Assembly: GCA_002385985.1 (NCBI GenBank)
Contig: DGEO01000021.1
Location: 6,804-54,059, forward strand
Direction of reading: 5' to 3'
Length of the DNA: 47,256 bases
From: Anaerolineaceae bacterium UBA3924
GTDB taxonomy: Bacteria; Chloroflexota; Anaerolineae; Anaerolineales; Anaerolineaceae
In this document: positions 33,791 to 41,106 of the stretch, piece by piece
Numbering within the stretch: position 1 is the stretch's first letter
How the letters are laid out: every line of letters begins with the position of its first letter
The notes under the pieces: model-generated
The model's input: the letters and a program-made list of their open reading frames with translations, nothing else
Databases searched by the model: none
Told to the model about the DNA's origin: nothing
Program-made: the position numbers and the translations under genes

Positions 33791-34366
33791 TCAGTCCTTC
33801 AATAAACGCCGGTTGTTACCGTTCTGCTCGCCTGCCGGTTCCTCTTCGTACGGGGGAAGCTCTTCCAGAGACGATAAACCGAAATATCTTAGAAAATCCG
33901 CCGTAGTCCCGTACAGGATCGGGCGGCCTGGCCCGTCCGCACGCCCGACCTCTTCGACCAGGCCTTTGCTCAGCAGGCTGCGCAACACACCGTCGCTGCT
34001 CACGCCGCGCACCGCGTCGATGGCGGGCCGGGTGATCGGCTGCCGGTAGGCCACAATGGTGAGCGTTTCCAGCGCCGCCCGGCTCAGCCGGCTGCTGGAT
34101 TCCAGCCCGAGGAACCGCTCGATCGACTCGGCATACTCCGCGGCGCTGGCCAGCTGAACCCTCCCCTGGTGGCGGATCAGGCTCAACCCGCGCCCGTTGG
34201 CGTAGCTCTGCTCCAGTCGCTGCAGCGCAGCCTCCACTTCCTGCGGCGGCACGCCCAGCCCTTCAGACAGCTGGGCCACCGTCACCGGCGCCGGGGCGAC
34301 GAACAGCAGTGCCTCCAGGTTGGCTTCAAGATTTCGATTTTCCGGTGCAGTCAGGTCGTCAGGCAT
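33791..34366 (-). CDS. scpB: Segregation and condensation protein B
   Basis: A 191-residue subunit of the Smc-ScpA-ScpB condensin, which organises chromosomes. Two winged-helix domains are expected; visible marks are NLEALLFVAPAPVT, ETLTIVAYRQPITR and DGVLRSLLSKGLVEEVGR. The end is acidic. It shares an operon with the pseudouridine synthase, a common pairing. scpA is not in the window. Its start codon overlaps the -10 element of the divergent lipoprotein gene, and no strong ribosome site is visible. Confidence 0.94.
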   Translation of the reverse strand: MPDDLTAPENRNLEANLEALLFVAPAPVTVAQLSEGLGVPPQEVEAALQRLEQSYANGRGLSLIRHQGRVQLASAAEYAESIERFLGLESSSRLSRAALETLTIVAYRQPITRPAIDAVRGVSSDGVLRSLLSKGLVEEVGRADGPGRPILYGTTADFLRYFGLSSLEELPPYEEEPAGEQNGNNRRLLKD

Positions 34367-34374
34367 GCTATAAT
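34366..34374 (+). promoter_or_regulatory. Extended -10 box for DUF348-G5 lipoprotein gene
   Basis: TGCTATAAT is a full extended -10 that overlaps the scpB start codon on the other strand. Start near 34381 would give a leader of about 67 nt. Confidence 0.45.
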
Positions 34375-34397
34375 GATCCAGTTCTTGAGACTACAAG

Positions 34398-34413
34398 CAG
34401 GTAATTATACCTG
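34398..34413. promoter_or_regulatory. Dyad CAGGTA-N4-TACCTG overlapping a minus-strand -10
   Basis: A 16-nt inverted repeat with perfect 6-bp arms. On the minus strand it contains TATAAT (34408-34403), a possible scpB -10. It lies in the leader of the plus-strand lipoprotein gene, so a bound protein could affect both genes. Confidence 0.4.
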
Positions 34414-34447
34414 ATCGCATCACAGAACCTGAAAGAACATTCTCCCT

Positions 34448-36046
34448 GTGTTGAACCAATTTCGCGGTGCGCGTTTCCCGAGATTCCTGGCAGCCCTGTG
34501 TGCATGCGCTGTCCTGATCGTAATTCTGGCTGGCTGCGCTCCATCCAGCGCAGGCGCTCCACAGATTTCCGTTAAGGTGATGGCAGACGGAAGCGAACAG
34601 GTGATCCAGGCCTCCGCCGGATCCACCGTTGCGGATGTTTTAGCGCAGGCCGGGGTGCAGCTCTCCGCCCTCGACCGCACCGAACCGGCATTGACAACGA
34701 TTCTGCAGGAAAACACGGCCATTTCCATTATACGGGTGAAGGAATCCTTCGAAGTGGTCGAAAGGGAGCTCCCCTTCGAACAGATCACCGTCCGAAATGA
34801 GACCCTGACAGCCGGACAGCAGCTGCTGGTCCAGGCCGGGTCGAACGGGCTGGAGGAAATCACCTACCGCGTGCTCACCGAAAATGGGAAGGAAACCTCC
34901 CGCATGGTCGCCGCATCCCGGGTGCTGCAGGAGCCGAAGCCGGAAATCATCATGGTCGGCGTCCATTCCCTGGCGCAGTCGACCGACCTGCCCGGCCGGC
35001 TGGCCTTCCTGGCGGGCGGCAGCGCCTGGATGCTGGAAGGTTCCACCGGCAACCGCCAGCCGCTCATCCTCACAGGGGATCTGGACGGCCGGGTCTTTGA
35101 GCTTTCCGAGGATGGCAGCTGGCTGCTGTACACCCGCGCCGGATCAACCCCTGATACCATCAACACCCTCTGGGCTGCTGAAATCACCGCTACCGGCGTT
35201 GAAGAACACGATCTGGGGGTCGAGAACATCATTCACTTTGCCAGCTGGGTGCCGGGAGAGGATCTGGAGATCACCTGCTCCACCGTCGAACCGCGCGATA
35301 CCGCCCCGGGCTGGCAGGCCAACAACGACTTGATCTGGCTGGAGCTGGCTCCTTCCGGGCGGGTCATCAGCCGCGAAACCGTCATCGAGCCGCATTCCGG
35401 TGGGCTGTACGGCTGGTGGGGCACCAGTTACCTCTGGTCGCCGGACGGCAGCCGCCTGGCTTTCGCACGCCCGGATGCCATCGGCCTGATCAACCTGAAG
35501 AACGGTCGCTCTGAGGTGCTGGCCGAGCTCTTGCCCGCCCAGACGGATGGGGAATGGGCCTGGGTCCCCGGCCTGACCTGGGGTAAAGACTCGCGCTCAC
35601 TGCTCTGGGTGAAGCATGAGACTGCTCCCGGCTACTTCCCCCGTGAAAAATCGCCGCGGTATTCAGTAGCGGAAATTGACATTTCCACGGGTACGATGCT
35701 CACCCGCGTCTCGGATGCCGGTATGTTCGCTGCGCCGGTGCCCTCACCGGACCGGACCCGGCTGGCCTACCTACAGGCCATTTTTCCTGCCCAGAGCGAC
35801 ACCAGCCGCTACCGGCTGGTCGTTTCCAGCATGAACGGCACTCGCGCGCAGCTGCTCTTCCCCGGCGAAGGATCCGCTGGGCTGACCCCTCAGGTGGTCG
35901 CCTGGTCACCCGAATCAAAATCCCCCGCTGCGGTAGACCGTATCGCCCTGATCTACCAGGGCAATCTCTGGCTGGTCGACGCTCAAACCGGATATGGTCA
36001 GCAGGTCACTGCAGATGGTACAATCACCGGCATAGACTGGAAGTAA
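34448..36046 (+). CDS. DUF348-G5-beta-propeller lipoprotein
   Basis: A 532-residue exported protein. A hydrophobic signal ends in a lipobox LAGC near residue 30. Then come a DUF348 ubiquitin-like unit (about 38-88, ADGSEQVIQASAGSTVADVL), a G5 domain (about 98-172, with LPFEQITVRNETL and ITYRVLTENGKE), and a large C-terminal part with repeated SPDGSRLAF and SPDRTRLAY segments typical of TolB/WD40-like propellers. DUF348 and G5 occur in YabE and Rpf proteins of Gram-positives and bind cell-wall or glycan material. No lysozyme-like domain is present. The start is GTG 34448 or TTG 34451. A role as envelope-bound sensor or adhesin is an inference. Confidence 0.8.
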   Translation: MLNQFRGARFPRFLAALCACAVLIVILAGCAPSSAGAPQISVKVMADGSEQVIQASAGSTVADVLAQAGVQLSALDRTEPALTTILQENTAISIIRVKESFEVVERELPFEQITVRNETLTAGQQLLVQAGSNGLEEITYRVLTENGKETSRMVAASRVLQEPKPEIIMVGVHSLAQSTDLPGRLAFLAGGSAWMLEGSTGNRQPLILTGDLDGRVFELSEDGSWLLYTRAGSTPDTINTLWAAEITATGVEEHDLGVENIIHFASWVPGEDLEITCSTVEPRDTAPGWQANNDLIWLELAPSGRVISRETVIEPHSGGLYGWWGTSYLWSPDGSRLAFARPDAIGLINLKNGRSEVLAELLPAQTDGEWAWVPGLTWGKDSRSLLWVKHETAPGYFPREKSPRYSVAEIDISTGTMLTRVSDAGMFAAPVPSPDRTRLAYLQAIFPAQSDTSRYRLVVSSMNGTRAQLLFPGEGSAGLTPQVVAWSPESKSPAAVDRIALIYQGNLWLVDAQTGYGQQVTADGTITGIDWK

Positions 36047-36059
36047 GGATGGATTACTT

Positions 36060-37019
36060 ATGAGAATACTGGTCACAGGTGCTGCCGGCTTCCTGGGCTC
36101 ACACCTGGTTGAACGGCTTCTGGCCGAAGGGCACGAAGTCATCGGCATGGACAACTTCATCACCGGGAGTGAGCAGAATCTGGCTCACCTGGCCGGAAAC
36201 CCCCGGTTTTCTTTTATCCGTCATGATGTAGCCAATTTCATCTTCGTCCCCAAAAAGGTGGACGCGGTCATGCATTTTGCCTCCCCGGCCAGCCCCAACC
36301 CCAACTCTCCTTATGGCTACACGAATTTGCCCATTCAGACCATGAAGGCCGGGGCCCTGGGCACGCATAACACCCTGGGTGTCGCCCGCGCGCACAACGC
36401 CCGTTTCCTCCTCGCTTCCACTTCGGAAATCTACGGAGACCCGCTCGAACATCCCCAGAAGGAGACCTACTGGGGGCATGTGGACCCGATCGGTGTGCGC
36501 TCGGTCTACGACGAAGCCAAGCGCTTCGCCGAAGCCCTCACCATGGCCTACCACCGCTACCACGGCATCGATACCCGCATCGTGCGCATCTTCAACACAT
36601 ATGGCCCGCGAATGCGCCTGGACGACGGCCGTGTGGTCCCCAACTTCATCCAGCAGGCGCTCCGAAAAGAGCCGCTGACCGTATACGGCGACGGTTCGCA
36701 GACGCGCTCCTTTTGCTACGTCAGCGACCTGATCGAAGGCATTTACCGCCTGCTGCTCTCGGATGAGCATGACCCGGTGAACATCGGCAACCCGAACGAA
36801 ATCAGCATCCTCGAGTTTGCCGAAACCATCAATCGCCTGACAGGCAACCCGGCTGGCATCGAGTTCAAGCCCGACCTGCGCCTTGGCGACGACCCGCAGC
36901 GCCGCCAGCCGGACATCACCCGCGCAAAGACCATTTTGAAGTGGTCGCCTCAGGTATCCCTGGAGGAAGGGATCGCGGCCACCATTCCGTACTTCCGCAG
37001 TCAGATGGAACAGGTATGA
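36060..37019 (+). CDS. UDP-glucuronate decarboxylase-like SDR
   Basis: A 319-residue extended short-chain dehydrogenase. The NAD loop is TGAAGFLGSH and the catalytic pair is Y150-x3-K154 in YDEAKR. Segments FIRHDV, TSEIYGDPLEHPQ and YWGHVDPIG closely follow the UDP-xylose synthase (UXS) signature. UXS makes UDP-xylose from UDP-glucuronate, a donor for surface polysaccharides. It starts an apparent operon with GtrA (ATGA overlap), the BchI-type ATPase and rsmD. Another epimerase activity cannot be ruled out, but UXS fits best. Confidence 0.87.
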   Translation: MRILVTGAAGFLGSHLVERLLAEGHEVIGMDNFITGSEQNLAHLAGNPRFSFIRHDVANFIFVPKKVDAVMHFASPASPNPNSPYGYTNLPIQTMKAGALGTHNTLGVARAHNARFLLASTSEIYGDPLEHPQKETYWGHVDPIGVRSVYDEAKRFAEALTMAYHRYHGIDTRIVRIFNTYGPRMRLDDGRVVPNFIQQALRKEPLTVYGDGSQTRSFCYVSDLIEGIYRLLLSDEHDPVNIGNPNEISILEFAETINRLTGNPAGIEFKPDLRLGDDPQRRQPDITRAKTILKWSPQVSLEEGIAATIPYFRSQMEQV

Positions 37020-37468
37020 TCATCGGCAATCAACGCGAACGCAACCGATTCTTACGCTTCGCAGTCGTCGGCTGCATCGGCGCTGTGGTGGACTTTGGCA
37101 CCCTCAACCTTCTGGTCATCCTGTTCCGCGTGCCGACCGTGCCTGCCAGCGTGGTCTCGTTCATTTGCGCGGTGCTGAGCAACTTCCTCTGGAATCGCTA
37201 CTGGACGTATCCGGATTCCCGCTCCAAGCCGGTTCTGCGGCAGGGGGTTCAGTTCTTCATCGTCAGCGTAATCGGCCTGTCGATCCGCACACCGCTGTTC
37301 GCCGTCCTGGAGCGCGCTCTGGCCCGCTTCTTCGCCAGCGCACTCCCCACCTTCCCCATTCCAACGGGCTTCGTCGCCCACAACGCCGCCCTGGCAATGG
37401 TGATCCTCGTGGTCATGTTCTGGAATTTTTTAGCCAACCGGTACTGGACCTACAGTGACGTGGAATAA
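37016..37468 (+). CDS. GtrA-family membrane protein
   Basis: A 150-residue protein with four membrane helices. Family marks are FLRFAVVGCIGAVVDF at the N terminus and the repeated NFLWNRYWTY / NFLANRYWTY motif at the ends of helices 2 and 4. GtrA proteins help move lipid-linked sugars across the membrane or support glycosyltransferases. I chose the ATG at 37016, which overlaps the preceding stop as ATGA; the reading from 36941 is internal to the SDR gene. It pairs well with the upstream sugar-nucleotide enzyme. Confidence 0.92.
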   Translation: MIIGNQRERNRFLRFAVVGCIGAVVDFGTLNLLVILFRVPTVPASVVSFICAVLSNFLWNRYWTYPDSRSKPVLRQGVQFFIVSVIGLSIRTPLFAVLERALARFFASALPTFPIPTGFVAHNAALAMVILVVMFWNFLANRYWTYSDVE

Positions 37469-37483
37469 GCAGGCGGGTGGTGT

Positions 37484-38674
37484 ATGAACGCTGATCTCGA
37501 AATGCAGAACATCCCTGAAGAGTCTGGCGGCGACACCGTTCACGGCTCCATCCGATCGCTTAAGGACCTGATCGAAGAGGTAACGGCCGCGTACACGGAT
37601 CCGGTTGAGCAGTCCGACCTGGGACAAACGCTGCCGCCGGTCTTCCCCTTCCCCGCGCTGGTCGGGCAGGTGGAGTTAAAGCTGGCCCTCACGCTGGCAG
37701 TCATCAACCCGGCCGTGGGCGGCGTGCTCATCCTGGGGCCGCGCGGCACAGGGAAAACAACCGCTGTTCGCTCGCTGGTGGACCTGCTCCCCGAGGTCGA
37801 AGTCAGCCTGTGCCCCTACGGCTGCCTGCCCGAAGAGCTGGAGGCCGGGGGGATGGACGCTGTCTGCCCGGACTGCGCGAAGAAGTACGGGCAGGGCCTG
37901 CCGCTGACCCGGCGGGAGCCCGCCCGGCTGGTGGAGCTGCCCCTCAACGCCCGGCTGGAGGATGTGGTCGGCGGCCTAGACGAGCGTGCCGCTCTCCACA
38001 GAAAGATCCTGTTCAAGCGCGGGCTGCTTTCCACCGCCGATCGCGGCATTCTGTACGTGGATGAGGTCAACCTGCTCCCCGATGAGCTGTCCGACGCCCT
38101 GTTGGACGCAGCCGCCACCGGTCATTTTATCGTCCGCCGCGGTCCGGTCAGCGCTTCTTACCGTTCCCGCTTCACCCTGATCGGCTCCATGAACCCGGAG
38201 GAAGGCCAGCTGCGCCCGCAGATCTTCGACCGCTTCGGGCTGCGGGTGGTTTCGCGCGGCCTGCGCACCCCCGAGGAGCGTCTGGCAGCCTACCGCCAGG
38301 CGATCAGCTACCAGCGGAACCCGGTCGCTTTCTGCCAGGGGTATCAGGATCAGGTGAAGCAGCTGCGCGAGCGCATCCTGGCTGCCCGGGAGTTCCTGCC
38401 GCAGGTAACCCTGCCCGAGCCAGTTGCGCTGGTGGGGATGCACCTCATTGAGCGGTTGAAAATCCACTCGCTGCGGGTCGATATCAGCCTGTTTGAAGCC
38501 GCCCGGGCGCATGCCGCTTACAACGGCTGCCCCGAGGTATCCATCGACAACCTCAGCGCGGTTGCGCCGCTGGCCCTTCGCCTGCGCCGGTCGACTGCCA
38601 TTCAATCCTTCCTGGACGCCCAGGACCGCGAAGAGCATGAGCTGCAGGATTTACTGGATACAAGCCTGGAATAA
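37484..38674 (+). CDS. BchI/ChlI-type AAA+ ATPase
   Basis: A 396-residue AAA+ ATPase of the magnesium/cobalt chelatase subunit I family. Walker A is GPRGTGKT (85-92), Walker B is ILYVDEVNLL, and sensor-1 is SMNPEEGQLRPQ. An insertion carries four cysteines as CPYGC and CPDC, as in BchI-like relatives that bear a Cys cluster there. A C-terminal lid helix bundle follows. BchI drives metal insertion into tetrapyrroles together with BchD and BchH, but neither partner is present here. It may serve cobalt chelation, a VWA partner elsewhere, or an unrelated remodelling task. It lies 15 nt after gtrA and 35 nt before rsmD. Confidence 0.85.
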   Translation: MNADLEMQNIPEESGGDTVHGSIRSLKDLIEEVTAAYTDPVEQSDLGQTLPPVFPFPALVGQVELKLALTLAVINPAVGGVLILGPRGTGKTTAVRSLVDLLPEVEVSLCPYGCLPEELEAGGMDAVCPDCAKKYGQGLPLTRREPARLVELPLNARLEDVVGGLDERAALHRKILFKRGLLSTADRGILYVDEVNLLPDELSDALLDAAATGHFIVRRGPVSASYRSRFTLIGSMNPEEGQLRPQIFDRFGLRVVSRGLRTPEERLAAYRQAISYQRNPVAFCQGYQDQVKQLRERILAAREFLPQVTLPEPVALVGMHLIERLKIHSLRVDISLFEAARAHAAYNGCPEVSIDNLSAVAPLALRLRRSTAIQSFLDAQDREEHELQDLLDTSLE

Positions 38675-38709
38675 CCCGCCCAACTTCCGCCGCGCAGCAG
38701 GAGGCCGGG

Positions 38710-39285
38710 ATGGCTAGCCCGCGTATTATTGCCGGCACCGCCAGAGGCATTCGCCTCAAGCCGGTGCCCGGTGACACCACCCGCCCGGTGACCGACCGGG
38801 TAAAAGAAGCACTCTTCAACATCCTCGGCGCGGACGTGCAGGGTTCCAGCTGGCTGGACCTGTACGGCGGCACCGGCAGCATCGGGATCGAAGCCCTCAG
38901 CCGGGGAGCGAAATTCGTGCGATTCAACGACCTCAACCGCCAGGCTGTGGTGACCATCCGGGAGAACCTGGAGAAAACCCGGCTCTCTCACGGCGCGGAG
39001 GTTTTTCAGGGAGATGCGCTGGCGCTCCTTCGCCGCCGGGCCGACCGGCAGTTTGACTACGTGTACGTCGCTCCCCCGCAGTACAAAGGTATGTGGATCG
39101 ACGCGCTGGCCGAGCTAGACAGCAACCTGTCCTGGCTGTACGACAACTCCTGGGTCATCGTGCAGATCGCCCCGGTCGAATACCAGGAGCAGTCATTGAA
39201 GAACCTCGAGCTGATCGACGATCGCCAGTACGGCAGCACCTTGCTGCTCTTCTACGAGGTGAAAGAAGGGGCCGTCCAGGCGTAA
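38710..39285 (+). CDS. rsmD: RsmD-family methyltransferase with altered catalytic motif
   Basis: A 191-residue Rossmann methyltransferase. The N terminus RIIAGTARGIRLKPV and TRPVTDRVKEALFNIL are hallmark RsmD segments; the SAM loop is LDLYGGTGSIGIEALSRGA. RsmD makes m2G966 of 16S rRNA. The catalytic motif IV, normally DPPY or NPPY, reads APPQY here (A121-Y125), so the Asp/Asn that holds the guanine amino group is missing. The acidic residue after strand 2 is also shifted (FNDLN). It may be inactive, use a different residue or have another target. Start ATG 38710 follows GCCGGG. It is the last gene of the plus-strand run; its stop abuts that of the convergent Nudix gene. Confidence 0.85.
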   Translation: MASPRIIAGTARGIRLKPVPGDTTRPVTDRVKEALFNILGADVQGSSWLDLYGGTGSIGIEALSRGAKFVRFNDLNRQAVVTIRENLEKTRLSHGAEVFQGDALALLRRRADRQFDYVYVAPPQYKGMWIDALAELDSNLSWLYDNSWVIVQIAPVEYQEQSLKNLELIDDRQYGSTLLLFYEVKEGAVQA

Positions 39286-39789
39286 TCAGACCTGGATTTT
39301 GATCTGCAGCTCCTCCCGCTCGTTGTACCAGTACCGGGCGGAGAACGGCGGCTGGCCGCGCTCATGGTCCAGCACCACCGGCAGCAGCGTCCGCAGGTCT
39401 TCCACCAGCGGCAGCCCGTTCAAGTCATCGCGGGAGACCCATTCAAGCGTCCCCTCTGGCGAGCTGACCAGGTCGCCGCCCTGATACAAAGCCCGAAACA
39501 CGTACAGCGCGATCCCGGGAGAGGAACCGGTGTCGATCATCACCGTGCCGCACAGCCACAGCGCGGTGGTCTGCAGCCCGGTTTCCTCCAGCAGCTCGCG
39601 CCTGGCGGCGCTGAGCACATCCTCACCTGGCTCCACATGCCCGCCGATGCCGTTGTACAGGTTCGGCCAGATGCGCTTGGTCGGCGCGCCTTTGATCAGC
39701 AGCACCCGCGGCCCGTCGGTCATGAACACCAGCGTCCTCGGGATGGTCATGTATGCGGTTTTGCGTACTCCCTGATCGCTGACTGGCAC
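39286..39789 (-). CDS. Nudix hydrolase, MutT/8-oxo-dGTPase-like
   Basis: A 167-residue Nudix protein. The box GHVEPGEDVLSAARRELLEETGL is complete with both Glu pairs. NGIGGHVEPGE and a following aromatic-rich region resemble 8-oxo-dGTP/2-hydroxy-dATP hydrolases. Substrates are not certain. The start is GTG 39789, with AGGG 6 nt upstream; an ATG at 39750 is possible but lacks a ribosome site. It lies about 100 nt downstream of the phosphofructokinase gene on the same strand, with a strong hairpin between them. Confidence 0.88.
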   Translation of the reverse strand: MPVSDQGVRKTAYMTIPRTLVFMTDGPRVLLIKGAPTKRIWPNLYNGIGGHVEPGEDVLSAARRELLEETGLQTTALWLCGTVMIDTGSSPGIALYVFRALYQGGDLVSSPEGTLEWVSRDDLNGLPLVEDLRTLLPVVLDHERGQPPFSARYWYNEREELQIKIQV

Positions 39790-39810
39790 CTTTTTCCCTC
39801 GTGATTCACT

Positions 39811-39845
39811 CTGGCCGGAGGGTAAACCTCCGGCCAGTTATTTTC
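39811..39845 (+). terminator. Terminator-like hairpin between Nudix and PFK genes
   Basis: An 11-bp perfect stem CTGGCCGGAGG / CCTCCGGCCAG with loop GTAAA, followed by TTATTTT on the plus strand. Both flanking genes read on the minus strand, where no T-tract follows the stem. It may block plus-strand transcription leaking past rsmD, or form a leader structure before the Nudix gene. Confidence 0.55.
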
Positions 39846-39891
39846 GTCGATTTTGCAGTACTCGTCCGCCTCCAGTGGGACGGGCGGGTTA

Positions 39892-41061
39892 TTAGCTCAA
39901 GAACATCGGCACGCCCATGAAGTCGCGAATGCGCGGGCGGTACTGCTCGATGTCGTAGTAAGAGGCCACATCCACGCGCTTGTTGCCGGCCAGAACCATT
40001 TCCACCGGAACCGTCGTGTACTTGCCGCCATGCAGGGCAACCATCTTGCCGGTCTCTTTACGGCGGATCAGCTGGATGGCCAGGTTGCCGAAGGACATTG
40101 CCACCATGCGGTCGAGCGAGTCCGGCGCGCCGGAGCGCATCAGGTAGCCCAGCTGCTGGTACATGGTGTTCTGCCCGGTGATCCGCTTGATCTCCTCTGA
40201 CAGCATCAGGCCCACACCGCCGAGCTTGCGGTGGCCGTAAGCATCCGCTTCACCGCGCTCGATTACCTGACCGCCCTCCATGATCGCGCCTTCGGAGATG
40301 GTCATAATGGCGTAGTTCGACGGGTTGTTGCGCTTGTCCTCAATCAGCATGGCGGACAGCCGGTTGACGTCAAACGGGACCTCGGAAATGATGCAGCGGT
40401 CGACATAGGCCAGGTAGCCGCTGATCAGCGAAGTTTCGCCCGAGTTGCGGCCGAACAGCTCCACAATACCGATACGCTCGTGAGAGGCCACCGAGGTGCG
40501 CATGTTGGTGATCAGATCCACGCTGCGGGTGACCGCGGTGGAGAACCCGATGCAGTAATCGGTGCCAAACACGTCATTGTCCATCGTCTTGGGGATGGCG
40601 ATGATGGGGAACCCCTCTTTGTGCAGGCGCACGGAGAAGCTCAGGGTGTCGTCGCCGCCGATGGTCACCAGCGTATCGATTCCCAGATGCTCCAGCACCT
40701 GGAGAATGTACGCCGTGTAGTCCATATTCTCGGAGCCTTTGATGGGCTTGCCCCATTTGGAATTCTTCAGGAAATCCGGGGTGGAGGATGGGCTCACGTT
40801 CTGCGGGTTGGTCCGTGAGGTGTGCAGGAACGTGCCGCCCGTCCGGTCGATGGTGCGCACATCCTCCGCCTGCAGCGGGCGGATGTAGTAGTTGAACGTG
40901 GAGGGCTCATTCAAATTGTAGTTGAGCAAGCCACCCCACCCCCGGCGGATGCCGATCACCCTGTAATCGCTTTCCAGGGCGCCCATGACAACCGACTTGA
41001 TTGCCGGGTTAAGACCGGGAACATCGCCTCCTCCGGTAAGAATTCCGATTGTTCTCGACAT
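39892..41061 (-). CDS. 6-phosphofructokinase, probably PPi-dependent
   Basis: A 389-residue PfkA-superfamily enzyme of glycolysis. The N terminus ILTGGGDVPGLN is the phosphate loop. The donor-selecting positions read GGDD (D137, D138) rather than GGDGS, and the next loop reads PKTMDND (K158, catalytic base D161) rather than PGTIDND. In this superfamily Asp at the second site and Lys in the second loop mark PPi-dependent enzymes. A PPi enzyme makes the step reversible and saves ATP. Sugar-binding segments MRTSVASHERIGIVELFGRNSG and ISEGA follow. The start ATG has GGAGG at 6 nt. It follows a sensor kinase gene by 45 nt on the same strand. Confidence 0.9.
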   Translation of the reverse strand: MSRTIGILTGGGDVPGLNPAIKSVVMGALESDYRVIGIRRGWGGLLNYNLNEPSTFNYYIRPLQAEDVRTIDRTGGTFLHTSRTNPQNVSPSSTPDFLKNSKWGKPIKGSENMDYTAYILQVLEHLGIDTLVTIGGDDTLSFSVRLHKEGFPIIAIPKTMDNDVFGTDYCIGFSTAVTRSVDLITNMRTSVASHERIGIVELFGRNSGETSLISGYLAYVDRCIISEVPFDVNRLSAMLIEDKRNNPSNYAIMTISEGAIMEGGQVIERGEADAYGHRKLGGVGLMLSEEIKRITGQNTMYQQLGYLMRSGAPDSLDRMVAMSFGNLAIQLIRRKETGKMVALHGGKYTTVPVEMVLAGNKRVDVASYYDIEQYRPRIRDFMGVPMFLS

Positions 41062-41106
41062 AAAAACCTCCGCGATGGTTAGAATAATGGCAACAACAAG
41101 GGGCGA

